Below are positions 43,430 to 54,075 of a DNA stretch of 64,000 bases, piece by piece. The notes under the pieces were generated by a model. It did no database searches, was not told the DNA's origin, and worked only from the letters and a program-made list of their open reading frames with translations. Both the position numbers and the translations under genes were made by a program. This DNA is from Acanthosepion lycidas (lineage: Eukaryota; Mollusca; Cephalopoda; Sepiida; Sepiidae): contig OZ010574.1 of the NCBI GenBank assembly GCA_963932145.1, positions 61,949,878 to 62,013,877 on the forward strand, read 5' to 3'. How positions within the stretch are numbered: the first letter of the stretch is position 1; each line of letters starts with the position of its first letter.

Positions 43430-43990
43430 ATAGAAGAAGAGGAAGAAGAGGAAAAAGAAGAAAAAAGAAAAAGAATAGAAAAAAGAATAGAAAAAGAATA
43501 GAATAGAAAAAGAATAGAATAGAAAAAGAAGAAATAGAAAAAGAAAAAATAGAAAAAAGAAAAAAGAATAGAAAGAGAATAGAAAATGAAGAATAGAAAA
43601 AATAGAAAAAAGAAAAAAAGAATAGAAAAAAGAATAGAAAAAAGAATAGAAAATGAAGAATAGAAAAAAGAAAAAGAAGAAAAAAAAGAAGAAAAAAAAG
43701 AAGAAAAAAAAGAAGAAAAAAAAGAAGAAAAAAAAGAAGAAAAAAAAGAAGAAAAAAAAGAAGAAAAAAGAAGAAAAAAAAGAAGAAAAAAGAAGAAAAA
43801 AAAGAAGAAAAAAGAAGAAAAAAGAAGAAAAAAGAAGAAAAAAGAAAAATGGAAGACAAGAAGAATATCAAAAAAAAAGAATAGAAAAAAGAAAAGGATA
43901 AAAGAAAGAATAAAAAAAAGAAGAGTAAAAAAAGAATAATAAAAAAAAATTTTTTTTTTTAAAAAATTCAAGAAGAAAAAATAAAAATAA
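43430..43990. repeat. long polypurine tract, GAA/GAAAAA-rich
   Basis: About 560 bp, almost all A and G on the plus strand, with sparse T in AATAG and a T-run near 43950. The core is (GAAGAAAAAAAA)n at 43670-43850. The 148-193-residue frames are F/S/L-only artefacts. Confidence 0.97.
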
Positions 43991-43999
43991 AGGAATATC

Positions 44000-44442
44000 A
44001 TGAGAATAAATTAGTTTCTTGTTTTGGCAAAGTCACTGAAAGCAGTCAGTGCTGCAGAGATTTAATCAAATCATAACCTTCACACTTTTGCCTTCTTTGC
44101 ACAAAGAGGTGCATCCAGGAAACCTATGCAACTGCCAGTGCAAACTGTTCTCTGCACACTAACGAACCTTTGTTTCGTATTTTACGTGCCTCCCCACCAT
44201 TAATATTTTTCAATATCTCAGAACAAATAAAAACAAAAAGAATTAATTTCTTTCTCTGGGAAAATAATTGTTATTTCTGTTATGAAAATATCCCCCATTT
44301 TGTTTTTTTAAACCTTCAAATCCATTTTCTCTTTTTTCAATTACTTTTTCTTGAGTTAGGCTTATTTTCACCACAATCCACATTTATTTTCTTTTTATAA
44401 AACTCTACCAGTCATTTTACACCTTCATCTATCTGCAAAAAG
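44000..44442. other. no recognised feature
   Basis: Spacer; the 76-codon frame at 44170 is T-rich and unrecognised. Confidence 0.5.
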
Positions 44443-44928
44443 GCTTACAGCTTCATCATGTTGAAGCACAAAGGTAAGCAATATTGAGCCTGGTTAGTAC
44501 CAAGATGGGTGACTGCTTGAGAATACCAGGTGATGTAAGTTTGGGTGCGACAGTGATGTAGTAAATATCAGCTCAGAATTGGAAATCAGATACCCAACTT
44601 CCAATTTCAGTTGGGTTCATTATATACATCAGAATATTCTCAAAATATTCAGAATATTGATCACAATATTCTCAGAATATTTTCAGAATATTCTGATAAA
44701 TATTCTCAGAATTGGAAATTGGATACCTAACTCTACCCAACTCCTAATTTCAGTTGAGTTCATTATATATACAAAAATGCAAATACCTTTAGGAAAAGTA
44801 TGAAGCTACCTCTTCTCCCCCAGCTAAGGGTTAATTAGGACTTGTGTCAGTAAAGCATTATTATACCTAAAAATGTTTCTGGCTTTAAATCACCTGTAAA
44901 AATTTGATAAACCATAAAAAACAAACCA
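44443..44928 (+). mobile_element. 5S-rRNA-derived SINE, copy B
   Basis: 44443-44545: GCTTACAGCTTCATCATGTT, GGTAAGCAATATTGAGCCTG, GATGGGTGACTGC, GAATACCAGGTG (5S with a short internal deletion). The tRNA-like segment (CTCAGAATTGGAAATC) occurs twice, separated by an AGAATATTCT cluster. The 3' end is CTGGCTTTAAATCACCTG and TTTGATAAACC. Confidence 0.8.
44630..44710. repeat. GAATATTC palindrome cluster
   Basis: Exact GAATATTC at 44632 and 44686, with several AATATTC/GAATATT half copies between, inside SINE copy B. Confidence 0.8.
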
Positions 44929-45044
44929 TAATTTTCAGTTTTATTATTTTTGTTTCTCTTTTAATTTTTAGATTCATTTCTCCCTGAAGGGAAGCTGTTT
45001 TTCACAAAAGCAGAAACTGCAAGTGGCAACAAACAAAAATCTGA

Positions 45045-45243
45045 TACGAGATGAATCAAAGGCAAGAGGGACAGAGGAATACAATGCTTAGTGAGCTTGA
45101 GTTAATGGATGGCAGAATAGAGCTTAAGAGAAATAACAGAAACACAAAGTTTATTAAGAGCTACAAGGAACAGGAGGTTGTGAAGAGCCATGATCACCTA
45201 TATCTTAAGAGGAGACAGCACAAAGAAAAGAAGGAAAAATTAC

Positions 45244-45245
<2 letters not shown>
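45045..45245 (+). pseudogene. RTE-like LINE 3' end
   Basis: The frame 45051-45248 has RNTKFIKSYKEQEVVKSHDH and LYLKRR, a shifted version of the family end (family: LRATKDRKLWRAMIA), then a GAA-type tail. Confidence 0.65.
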
Positions 45246-45246
<1 letters not shown>

Positions 45247-45283
<37 letters not shown>

Positions 45284-45285
45284 GG
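45247..45285. repeat. (TA)n microsatellite
   Basis: TA run between a LINE tail and a transposon-like end. Confidence 0.95.
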
Positions 45286-45480
45286 TGGCAATAAAGTCTG
45301 TATACAGTTACTTATGATAAAAAAAACAAAGCATTGAAGCAGGTGGCTTGCTGTTGAAATATTATCGGTATTTAATTTACTATTGTTTACCATAGCATTT
45401 TATTGTTATTGACCAGAACTATTTTAATAATAAATTTCTGAACTGTTGATTAATTGCCTTATCTTAATTGTTATTGTAAG
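45286..45480 (+). mobile_element. possible mariner-type element end
   Basis: CAGGGTGGCAATAAAGTCTG then TATACAGTTACTTATG resembles a mariner terminal repeat after TA. No opposite end was found in the window. Confidence 0.35.
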
Positions 45481-45487
45481 TAACTGT

Positions 45488-46560
45488 TGTTATGCCCGGG
45501 GTTTTGTTGGACTACGATAGCCGGGACGCAACGAGAAAATAAAAAAAAAAAAAATAAGTAAGAGATCCCAAGGTTCGATATAAAAATAAAGAAAAGAACG
45601 TTGGGAGGGGAATTCTCCAATTCCGGACGTCAGTAAACGCAGAGAGAAAATGAACTATACGCAGACACAGAACAATAGAAGACAACATGAGAATATATAA
45701 TACAAAGATTTTATTCATAGAATACACAAAGTGTGAATGTAAGAAAAAGAAAAAGAAAACTAAATAATACAAGGGATGGGGAGATAAGTTACCAATTAAA
45801 CAGATATTAATGCAGTGAAATACTTATGAATATGGAGATAGCAGATTATAAGATATGGAAAAACATGCAGAAACTTACATAAGGTTGGAATCGACGTTGA
45901 TTGACTATTATCGGGGTACAGTTTGTTCAAAAGGATATTCATACACCTCTGAAAGCAAAGGGTGGGATTGACAATGTTCTAATATGAATTTTTGACTGGC
46001 GATGTCCAATCCGGGTTGATGGCGAGGAGAACACACAGAAAAATCACGGGAGTGTAGCCGACTTGGGTTGAGGATGTTGATCTAGATTATCTCGTCGGTC
46101 CTTTGGTTTTTGGTGGCATCTAATTCTTCTGGCATCAAACAACGAAGTCTGGTTCTGATGTCAACTGCTTCTTCTAATGGCAAATAGCTAAGACTGGTCT
46201 TGGTGACGTCTGATTCCTCTGATTGCCAGCAACTATGTTAGATCGTTGTTACCTCAACACGTGTGAAACGAAAAACTGCTATATGTTGAGTCACATGCTG
46301 GCCCCCAAAAAGGTATGCGTCATTCACGGACCCTGTTAATCTCATTCGCACTTATGTCAAACAGCGTTCATTTTGGCCTATGACTATGGACCTGGTTAAT
46401 ATCATTCACATCTATCTGTCAAACAGCGTTTGTTTGGCCTACGCATCAGGGACCAGGTAGGAAATGGGGGTAGAAGGGAAGGTTCTTTTCCGAGAACTGG
46501 CCCTGACTCATCTGAGTACAAAAAATATATATCCCACAATCTGCATATTCAAGAAATAAA
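45488..46560. mobile_element. GC-richer LTR-like block
   Basis: It starts TGTTATGCCCGGGGTTTTG and has visibly more G+C than its surroundings, with an AATAAA-like run at 45535 and a 70-80-bp internal duplication at 46310-46450 (GTCAAACAGCGTT..TTTGGCCTA twice). No RT or integrase frame and no matching target duplication found. Confidence 0.35.
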
Positions 46561-46599
46561 GAATTTATTAAGATTCATGTTTTGTCGCAAATACACAAG

Positions 46600-47110
46600 G
46601 TACTGAAAATATACTTATAAAATCTGAGGTGAGGGTACAAATATGGGCTTAACGTAACACTGTGTAGTGACTTTATTTCCACTTTGTATATGTTCGAATC
46701 TCACCATAGCTGATTTGTCAGGAAGGAGACTTCCTGATGTCTGACTGGAGGGGTTGATCCCATTGTGTAGCACCTTTGAAAAGTGCCTGAAAACCATACC
46801 ACAGGCTGACCCAAGCCTTGTGAGTGAAAATGGATAGACGAAACCCTTGAGAGCAGCCGATAACTGTCCTAGCACAAAGACAAGGCAATGTGGCTGAGGA
46901 CGAGTGTGCTGGCCTTGTTCAAATTGTTGATCATGCTAGATAACCCACTCTTTCCCGGAAACTGTAAACTAAAGTCTGCTCAGCATAGTTGCAGTATAAA
47001 CCACAGGTAGGCTCAGTGGGTGTTAAATAAACACAAATGCGTCTGAGCAAGCGTCTGCAATAGGGATTGGCTAGATGCCCTAGTAGACGGGTCTCCTTGA
47101 ATACGACTGG
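46600..47110. other. unclassified repeat-like block with a tRNA-like B-box
   Basis: GTTCGAATCTCACCATAG at 46691 looks like a Pol III B-box. The 86-codon minus frame (46875-46615) has no known domain. Possibly a SINE. Confidence 0.3.
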
Positions 47111-47417
47111 CCAGCTATACTAATACATTATATAACACAACTTCAAAATCAAAATTATAGAGAACGAATATTATTTATGAGTTCAAAAACCAAACTCATA
47201 AATAATTATTATATAACATACTTATGAACATTAATATGTATGTACCAGTCCTCATAAAAATGTTTGACACTTTTGTAAGTGGGGGTACTATACTGTCTAA
47301 GTAGTCCACCACTTATGTACTTCAGGCCACTGGTGAGTATTATATTGTGTTGATGTTATAAAGATTACCATTTTCATTTCCAACTTCCATTCTGGGTATT
47401 CTGCATGCAGTAACCTT

Positions 47418-47960
47418 TTCTTGGTTACAACAATTATATTGGTCATACTACTACATGCCTATCTAGATGGCTCACATTGCACCTACCTGACCATAGCTCA
47501 ATTAGGACTCATTTAAACACACACAAAAATCTACCAAACTCCATCTACAATATAGTCATAGAAAATACAAGTGTAATAGCCTTATCCACATGTAAAAAAA
47601 AAGATTAAAAGTAATGGAAGCACTAATAGTAAAAATGGAAACCCTCATTAGCTACGAACACAGCCACGATGTGCTTACCATGTTTGGAAAATAAAACATC
47701 CTTATAACTTCAGATGCGTGTATAAAAAACGTACATTCATTTAAAAATGAATGCCATTCTTGATAATAGCTAAAAAAAACATACAAAAGTGCTTGGATAT
47801 GCAGAACTTTTGGATAGTTTTTACACAGTGTCCAGAAAAAAAACAAAAAAAAACACTTGTATAAATGCAAGAAAAATTAAATAAAAAGCTTAATTGCACT
47901 ACCTTGACAGTCATCTTTAACAAAACTTGTAGAAAAGTGGGATTGCTGCCCAAATATCTA
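47418..47960 (+). pseudogene. Penelope-like element: GIY-YIG end and 3' UTR
   Basis: Near 47430 the plus strand encodes NNYIGHTTTCLSRWLTLHLP, DHSSIRTHLNTHKNLPNSIY and NIVIENTSVI, then breaks. The NNYIG core matches 20209-20130 on the minus strand. 47640-47955 is the same 3' region as at 19558 and 29580. RT is absent. Confidence 0.8.
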
Positions 47961-47965
47961 TATCT

Positions 47966-48026
47966 ATATAATAAAAAGGCTTAAACACTAATATGGAATA
48001 TTAGTGTTTAAGCCTTTTTATTATAT
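47966..48026. repeat. 61-bp perfect hairpin
   Basis: 29-bp arms (47966-47994, 47998-48026) are exact reverse complements around GGA. The inner arm reads AAGGCTTAAACACTAATAT. It begins six bases after the Penelope-like match ends. Confidence 0.95.
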
Positions 48027-48166
48027 CCTTACTCTGTCCTGGACATTGAGTTCTACCTGGATTCTATCCTCTCAGAATTTTTTATTAAAAAAATATACAT
48101 GTATATGTATGCACCTATGTATATATATTTATATATTTTGCATATGTATGTGTATATTTACCACTA

Positions 48167-48169
<3 letters not shown>

Positions 48170-48219
<50 letters not shown>
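48170..48219. repeat. (TA)n microsatellite
   Basis: Pure TA run. 48220-48660 has no recognised feature. Confidence 0.95.
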
Positions 48220-48221
<2 letters not shown>

Positions 48222-48663
48222 AGCAAACTTGATTTTTTAGAAAAAGGCTTCTGAGATTGACTATTACTGATAAATGGTGAATATGAGGATGAGCTGCTGC
48301 CTGCCCGTATAATGTAATTATGGGAGACTGATTTACCCAAATACTCATTTATCCCCTCTTTTTTTTTAGGTTAACAATTGTGACATGCCAGTGATGTGAT
48401 ATTTTTTCAAGATATCTATCAATGGAACAGAGCAGAGAGAGAAATGGATCTAGAACTTTTCCAACATAAAGAACCTTCAGAGTTTTTCAATTCTGTTTAC
48501 TATGTTGATGACCATCATACGCCTATGTACTATCTAAAATTTTAGGGTGTGGAGAATTTATGAAAAAGAAGAACTGTTTTTAGCTCTTGGGCCTTTTAAG
48601 ACATCTGCAATCATGAATCGTCAAATATTCTTTGTTATCTGTGAATTGCCATGACTTCTTGAG

Positions 48664-49825
48664 GCTTACAGCCACATCAAACATCGATCCCTGTACGATC
48701 ACCGAAGTTAAGCAATGTTGAGCCTGTTCAGTGCCTAGATGAATGACCGATTGGGAATACCAGATTCTGTAAGATGTTTGGGTGATGTCATGGCTAATGG
48801 CTCAAAATTGTTAATCAACGAGCTGTGTTTCAATTCCAGTTGGTTTCATTACATTCACTTACACACAAGTACTCTTGGGAACGGTATGAATCCGCCTCTT
48901 CTCTCCCCAGCTATGGGTTAATCAGTAAGAGTTGTATCACTAAAACCATTATTATCGCAAAAAAATAATAATAAAAATTGCCATCAGGATGGATGATGCC
49001 CAACCCCCTGAGACCGCCTGTCTGTGCCTGCTTGGTCTCATGCTGTCCACTGACCTGAAGTGGAACAACTACATTGAATCTATAGCTTCATCTACCGCAA
49101 GGAAAGTTGGTTCTCTGTGTCATGCTAGAAGGTTTTTCTTGCCCAAGTCCATCCTTCAGATCTACCATCCATTCGTCCTTAGATTGAATACTGTTGCCAT
49201 ATATGGTTTGGTGTCCCCACTGTTCATCTCGAGGTTCTTGACAAAATCCAACGATGGGTCTGGAATGTGATAGATCCTGACCTGGCATCTTGACTCCAGC
49301 CACTTTCTTACAAACGTGATGTGGCTTCCCTCTGTCTTTTCTACAAATATTTTCATGGCAACTGCTCGGACAAGATATTTTCACTGGTACCCTGACTGCA
49401 TGAATTTAAGTATGCTACTATGTTGGCATCTCAGTCCCACCCTTTCACTGTTGAAACAGTTAAATGTAACCACCTCTTCTACTCCAACAGCTTCTTCTCT
49501 CACACTTCCAGACAGTGGAACTCCCTTCCTCTCACTTGTTTCCCTGATAGATATAATCTTTGAATATTCAAATATAATGTTTTCTTTATCTTTCCCTCAA
49601 ACAACCCTCTTTACTCTTGCTCCCACTCTCTGTAACCTCTTGCATACTAGTGGCACTTCTGCCTTGCTTGGGGTAATAGGCTTAAAAAAAGAAAAAAAAA
49701 AAAGAAAAAAGAAAAAAAGAAAATGCAATATTTACTTGCAAAAAAAGGACTTGTTCTTAGAAAAAATGTTTCAGCTTTGAATAACCTACAAATGGTTGAT
49801 AAGCCATAAAAGAAAAAAAAAAAAA
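48664..49825 (+). mobile_element. 5S-rRNA-derived SINE, copy C, split by a LINE
   Basis: 5S part 48664-48777 (CCGAAGTTAAGCAATG, GATGAATGACC, GGGAATACC), tRNA-like part (GGCTAATGGCTCAAAATTG, GTTTCAATTCCAGT), body to about 48980. The expected 3' end (CAGCTTTGAATAACCTAC, GGTTGATAAGCC) appears only at 49770-49805, after an inserted jockey-like copy. Confidence 0.8.
48985..49690 (+). pseudogene. jockey-like LINE RT C-terminal part and tail
   Basis: The frame from 48989 reads MDDAQPPETACLCLLGLMLS, TDLKWNNYIESIASSTARKV and GSLCHARRFFLPKSILQIYH. It then shifts to a CLFYKYFHGNCSD-type stretch (49330-49390) and LFYSNSFF-type sequence, ending at the tail CTTGCTTGGGGTAATAGG and A-runs. 5' truncated and frameshifted. 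It sits inside 5S-SINE copy C. Confidence 0.85.
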
Positions 49826-49959
49826 AAAAAAAAAAGATCAAACAAATCGATTATGTTGGTCGAGCAACCATTTTAAAATTTGACATGTTTAGTAGCAGAA
49901 GACTCCAGATTTTAGAAGTTCTACTGATTAAAATAAAAACCCTGTACTTACAGGCAAGG

Positions 49960-50255
49960 GAAGACAGAGGAGTTTGTGTATATCATTGACAGAACAAGGA
50001 TTAGGAGATATAGCAAAAAGACAAACATTACTAAGTGCTACAAAAGACAGGACGTTGGGGAGAGCCATGATCGTCCACGTTCTTAAAGTACATGGCACAT
50101 GGAAGGCATAGAATGGAACAGAGAGAAATTCAAGGGGTTACAGAGCAAGAAGAAAGGATGATAAAGATTCAAATATAGGTAACAGCAAGCAACAAAGAAG
50201 TGATAGTTGTGGAGAGCCATGATCGCTAACATCCTGAAGAGACTTGGTAATTAAA
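49960..50255 (+). mobile_element. two RTE-like LINE 3' ends in tandem
   Basis: GGGGAGAGCCATGATCGTCC at 50055 and GTGGAGAGCCATGATCGCTA at 50210, both complete or partial copies of the WRAMIA 3' end. Confidence 0.7.
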
Positions 50256-50334
50256 AGAAAAAGAACAGAATATTAATTGTTAATAAACAGATTCTACTAG
50301 GAAAAACCTTTCCCTCCTCAGTCTTTTTTTCTTT

Positions 50335-50790
50335 TCCTACAAGATGCCTTAGGGATAAGATATGTCTTGTCTTCTTGGCATGGCCTCCAGTGAAGCTAAT
50401 GTTGCATTGAGCACAATACAGTAGTACAAAGCATATATTGCCCTAAGCTCACTTGACTGCACACAGGCATATCTAATAATTCTACCAAACCAACAGATAA
50501 CTCTTCTCAAATGTAAATCTTCCCACATCTTTCATAGGAAATTCACATATATGTATGTATGAATAAGGACATCTCTACATATACACCTTCATTTACCACT
50601 TTTGTATTCTTTTCATTCAGTTTTGCTCAGGCAATAGAAATATGCTGTTGTTAATTGTGTGTAAATTTTTTTTATATTCATTGAATTGAAGAAACTCTGA
50701 ATGTGTCATCTGATCATTGAAATATTCCTCACTAAACTGGACTATTGCGCTCAACAGCAACTTTGAAAAAGTTTACTGTTCCAAAATCAG
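50335..50790. repeat. dispersed repeat U6, copy 1
   Basis: Matches 51722-51955 plus 52405-52612 in order (ACCAACAGATAA, CATCTTTCATAGGAA, ATATATGTATGTATGAAT, TTCATTCAGTTTTG, CAACAGCAACTTT). Uninterrupted here. Confidence 0.75.
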
Positions 50791-50794
50791 TCAT

Positions 50795-50990
50795 ATTTTT
50801 GTCTTTTGTGTGGGACAAAGTCATATGTTTACAGGAATAGTCATATCTTTGGCTTGTCGACAGGAATAGTCATATCCTCACCTTGTTGCTAGGAATAGTC
50901 ATATCTTTGGCGTGAAGACAATATTAGTCATATCTTTGACATGAGGATAGGAAAAGTCATATTTTTACCTTGTGGACAGGAAAAAAATCA
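50795..50990. repeat. ~30-bp degenerate minisatellite
   Basis: Six units of AGTCATATCTTTGGC plus GGACAGGAAT-like sequence. Confidence 0.85.
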
Positions 50991-51293
50991 AAGAAAAAAA
51001 TCATATTTTCATTTAAAATAGATAACACTTTTTTTTATTAAAATAAGTAATAATTTAATTAATATAACTTAATAAGATAAAAGACTTATTTATTTTATAC
51101 TAATAAAATAAGCAATTATTACGAATTCTTGACATATTTTTCTCATCTTAACCTATTAATGATCACCATCCCATTCTTGGTAGATGTATGAATTGGTCTG
51201 AATTATAAACCTATAATTAATACCAGATTATTTTAGAAATCTTTCTTTAATATTGGATAATGTATAAAATTCACATCAGCTTATTCTTTTTAT

Positions 51294-51595
51294 GCTTATG
51301 ACCATATCACATTGAAACATCAGTTCCCATAAGATAACCAAAGTTAAGCAATGCCAAGCCTAGTCACTACCTACATGTGTAACCACTTGGAAATACTAGG
51401 TGCTGTAAGCTTGGATGTGTGGGTGGTGTAATAGATAATGGCTCAGAATTCGTAATCAAAGAGCTGAGTTTCAATTCTAGTTGGTTTCATCATATTCATT
51501 TATATACAAATACCCTTGAGAAAGGTATGAATCCACGTCTTTTCCCCTCAGCTAAGAGTTAATTACTAAGAGATTTATCACTAAAACCCTTATCT

Positions 51596-51629
<34 letters not shown>

Positions 51630-51690
51630 ATTACAACCTAAAAACATTTTCTAGCTTGAAATAACCTGCAAAGGGTTGATAAGAAATGGA
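51294..51690 (+). mobile_element. 5S-rRNA-derived SINE, copy D
   Basis: 5S part 51294-51412 (GCTTATGACCATATCACATT, CAAAGTTAAGCAATGCC, GCTGTAAGCTT), tRNA-like part (GTGTAATAGATAATGGCTC, GAGCTGAGTTTCAATTCTAG), body, A-run 51596-51626, and end GAAATAACCTGCAAAGGGTT. Confidence 0.85.
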
Positions 51691-51721
51691 AAATGGATTG
51701 ATCATATTCTTTTTACTTACA

Positions 51722-52158
51722 GGATTACTCAGGTGTAAGACGTGTCTTGTTCATCAGCAAACGTCATATTGTATCAAACAGATTAGTACACAGCATACAA
51801 TACTCTACGTTTACTTGACAACAGAGAGGCATATTCAATAATTTTAACAAACCAACAGATAAAGAATTCTTCTCAAATGTAAGGCTCTCTACATCTTTCA
51901 TAGGAACAACATATATGTATGTATGAATCAGAACATCACAATGTATACAAAACTACATCCGGTAGCAAGGTCTCTGATCTGAAGATTGAAGGTTTTGAGG
52001 AGCGTTCAACCATCATTTAATAACTATTGTTCCCAGGACCACCCTGACACTGGGTGGTAGCACCTGTAAGGGTCCCAGCTATAGACAAATAGTGAACCCC
52101 CACCAAAACACTATGAAAGTATAAAAATACATTTTTATAGTAAAAACACCAGCAATAC

Positions 52159-52195
<37 letters not shown>

Positions 52196-52612
52196 ACCAA
52201 CAGTACATTTTATAGCAAAATGGCAAACAATATATTTTATTGCAAAATGACCAACAATACATATTATCTGTATTTAAAAGCATACAATTGTGTTCAAAAT
52301 ATATTTAGTTGAAGCCATAAAATTATGTTCAAAATTTTTACATTTCGGCATAAAATAATCCATAGAAGTGTTGATATGCTGCTAAACAAAAACAACTAAC
52401 CAAATACTTTTATTTATCCTTTTGTATTTTTTTCATTCAGTTTTGGTCAGACAATAAAAGTATGTTGTTAATGGTATGTAATTTTTTGTATATATATTCT
52501 TACACTGTTATTTGAAGAAACTCCCAGTGCGTCATGCCATCATTAAAACATTCCTCACCAAACTGGACAATTTCACTCAACAGCAACTTTCAAGAAGTTT
52601 ACTATTCCCAAG
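51722..52612. repeat. dispersed repeat U6, copy 2, split by SINE-B
   Basis: 51722-51955 and 52405-52612 are the two halves of the unit at 50335-50790. The material between is SINE-B. Confidence 0.75.
51955..52405 (+). mobile_element. SINE-B copy
   Basis: Head ACTACATCCGGTAGCAAGG, middle CCAGGACCACCCTGACAC and GGTCCCAGCTATAG, then a (TA)n and ~27-bp repeats (AAAATGACCAACAATACAT), then the tail CATAGAAGTGTTGATATGC. Boundaries come from comparison with the empty U6 copy. Confidence 0.7.
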
Positions 52613-52800
52613 TTACTACGATTAGCAACTAGTGCCAATAGTATGGTGTGCTTTTTCCTTTCTTGTGTCAGTTTGGAAGCAGCCATGTCAATATTATTGA
52701 TTTGTTTGAAAGACAAATAAGAATGTCAAATATTTGGTGCATGCTGTATTGCGTTTACATTAAATAGCCTATTTATGGCTTACTAAAGATGTGTTCTCAA

Positions 52801-53266
52801 ATACCTAACCCCAACTATGGGTTAAATAGTAGGATGTGTACTTGGGAAAAAAATTATTCTCAAAAATGTGTTAATGCAATATTTACTCAATTTTTACTGA
52901 TTGATTTTTTTTTACAGCTTATCAACCTTTTACAGGTTATTTAAAGCCTGCAAATATTTCTTTTTACATTGTAAGGATTGTTTGAAATAATAATGATTTA
53001 CTGATATGTCCTACGAATTAACCCATACTGGGGGTAAAAGTGGTGGTTTCATGCCTTTCCCAAGAGTGTTTATGCATAAGTGAATACAACAAACCCAACT
53101 GGAATTGGAACTTTGCTCTCCAATTTCCAATTCAAAGACATTATTCATTACACCACCTGCACATCCAAGCTTACAGCACCTGGTATTCCCAAGTCACTCT
53201 TGGCATTGTTTGGCATTGCTTAACTTCAGTGATTGTACAAGAACTGCTGTTTCAATGAATATATTT
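52801..53266 (-). mobile_element. 5S-rRNA-derived SINE, copy E (plus a short plus-strand piece)
   Basis: Minus-strand copy: 3' end at 52915 (ATCAACCTTTTACAGGTTAT), body, tRNA-like part, and 5S at 53168-53265 (complement of GAAGTTAAGCAATGCC and GGGAATACCAGGTGCTGTAA). 52801-52860 is a plus-strand piece of the same family (ACTATGGGTTAAATAGTAGG). Confidence 0.85.
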
Positions 53267-53539
53267 TGGCTTTAAATAGCTTATAGTAGAATTTTGAAGG
53301 AATAAAATTCAATACAGCAAGTGCTTGTCTCAAGAAATTCTTCTTCATGGCATGTAACAATTCATAAAACCAATTTGCCAATCGCATGCTGATATCTAGG
53401 TCAAGAAGTCAGTGATTGTGACCAAAAATTTGCATGATGTTTTCATATATAAATAAGAGTCATGTACACACTTTCTTTCTTTTCCGACATAGGATACACG
53501 CAAGAGAGTGCATTTTGGTTTGATGAGCTAAATTGCTAT

Positions 53540-53605
53540 TTTTTTGCATTAACCTACAAAGGGTTGATAAGATGTAAAAAAACAAAAAAAAATTTGATCA
53601 ATTTC
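53540..53605 (+). mobile_element. 5S-SINE family 3' end only
   Basis: TTAACCTACAAAGGGTTGAT then AAGATGTAAAAAAAC. The neighbouring 53267-53540 and 53605-53720 are unrecognised. Confidence 0.5.
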
Positions 53606-53724
53606 AAATGCATGGCAAACATCATATGTGGATGTAGTGATGGGTGTGTCTTTATATGTATGAAAGATAAAAAATTCTTGGCCTCATCAAGAAGCCATTC
53701 TAAAAAGGAAAAAATAAATTTGAT

Positions 53725-54075
53725 TTCTGTCTGAATTTCTGGGATGAGGAGTTATTATTTACATTATTTGCATCTAGACTAATATCTTCATCTTTTTAAT
53801 CATTATCACAATGTTTCAGCCATTTTGTCATCCAGATTTCATTGTTTTCTTGTTGACACAGTAATCCTTAGGGAAATTTGAACTGAACCTTTTTATTTTG
53901 ACAAAGTATTTTTATTTAATTGACAAAGGTAGATTGTCTTTGTTCCAATGACTATGCCTATAAATATCGTATCTAGTTTTTCTCAGTAACATTACATAAG
54001 AACTAAGTGAGACATCCCTAGACATAGCCAGCAGAATGAGACCAATCTACCCCAGTAAATTAAATATAGGTACCT
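53725..54075. mobile_element. inverted SINE unit (SINE-A), locus 4
   Basis: 53725-53985 is a minus-strand SINE-A (outer tail TCTGTCTGAATTTCTGGGAT, AATATCTTCATCTTT). 53990-54070 is a plus-strand body (AAGAACTAAGTGAGACATCC, CTACCCCAGTAAATTAAA) like 4911-4975. Body segments face each other, as at the other three loci. Confidence 0.6.

Noticed and set aside
43420..44001. 193-residue F/S/L-rich and poly-K frames
   Set aside because: Polypurine tract read in frame.
48664..48777. Functional 5S rRNA gene
   Set aside because: Diverged from the 5S consensus, with no terminator T-run at its end, and continuous with a SINE body present in several copies.
53462..53734. 90-codon plus frame as a gene
   Set aside because: It runs through a 5S-SINE tail and ends in a SINE-A unit.
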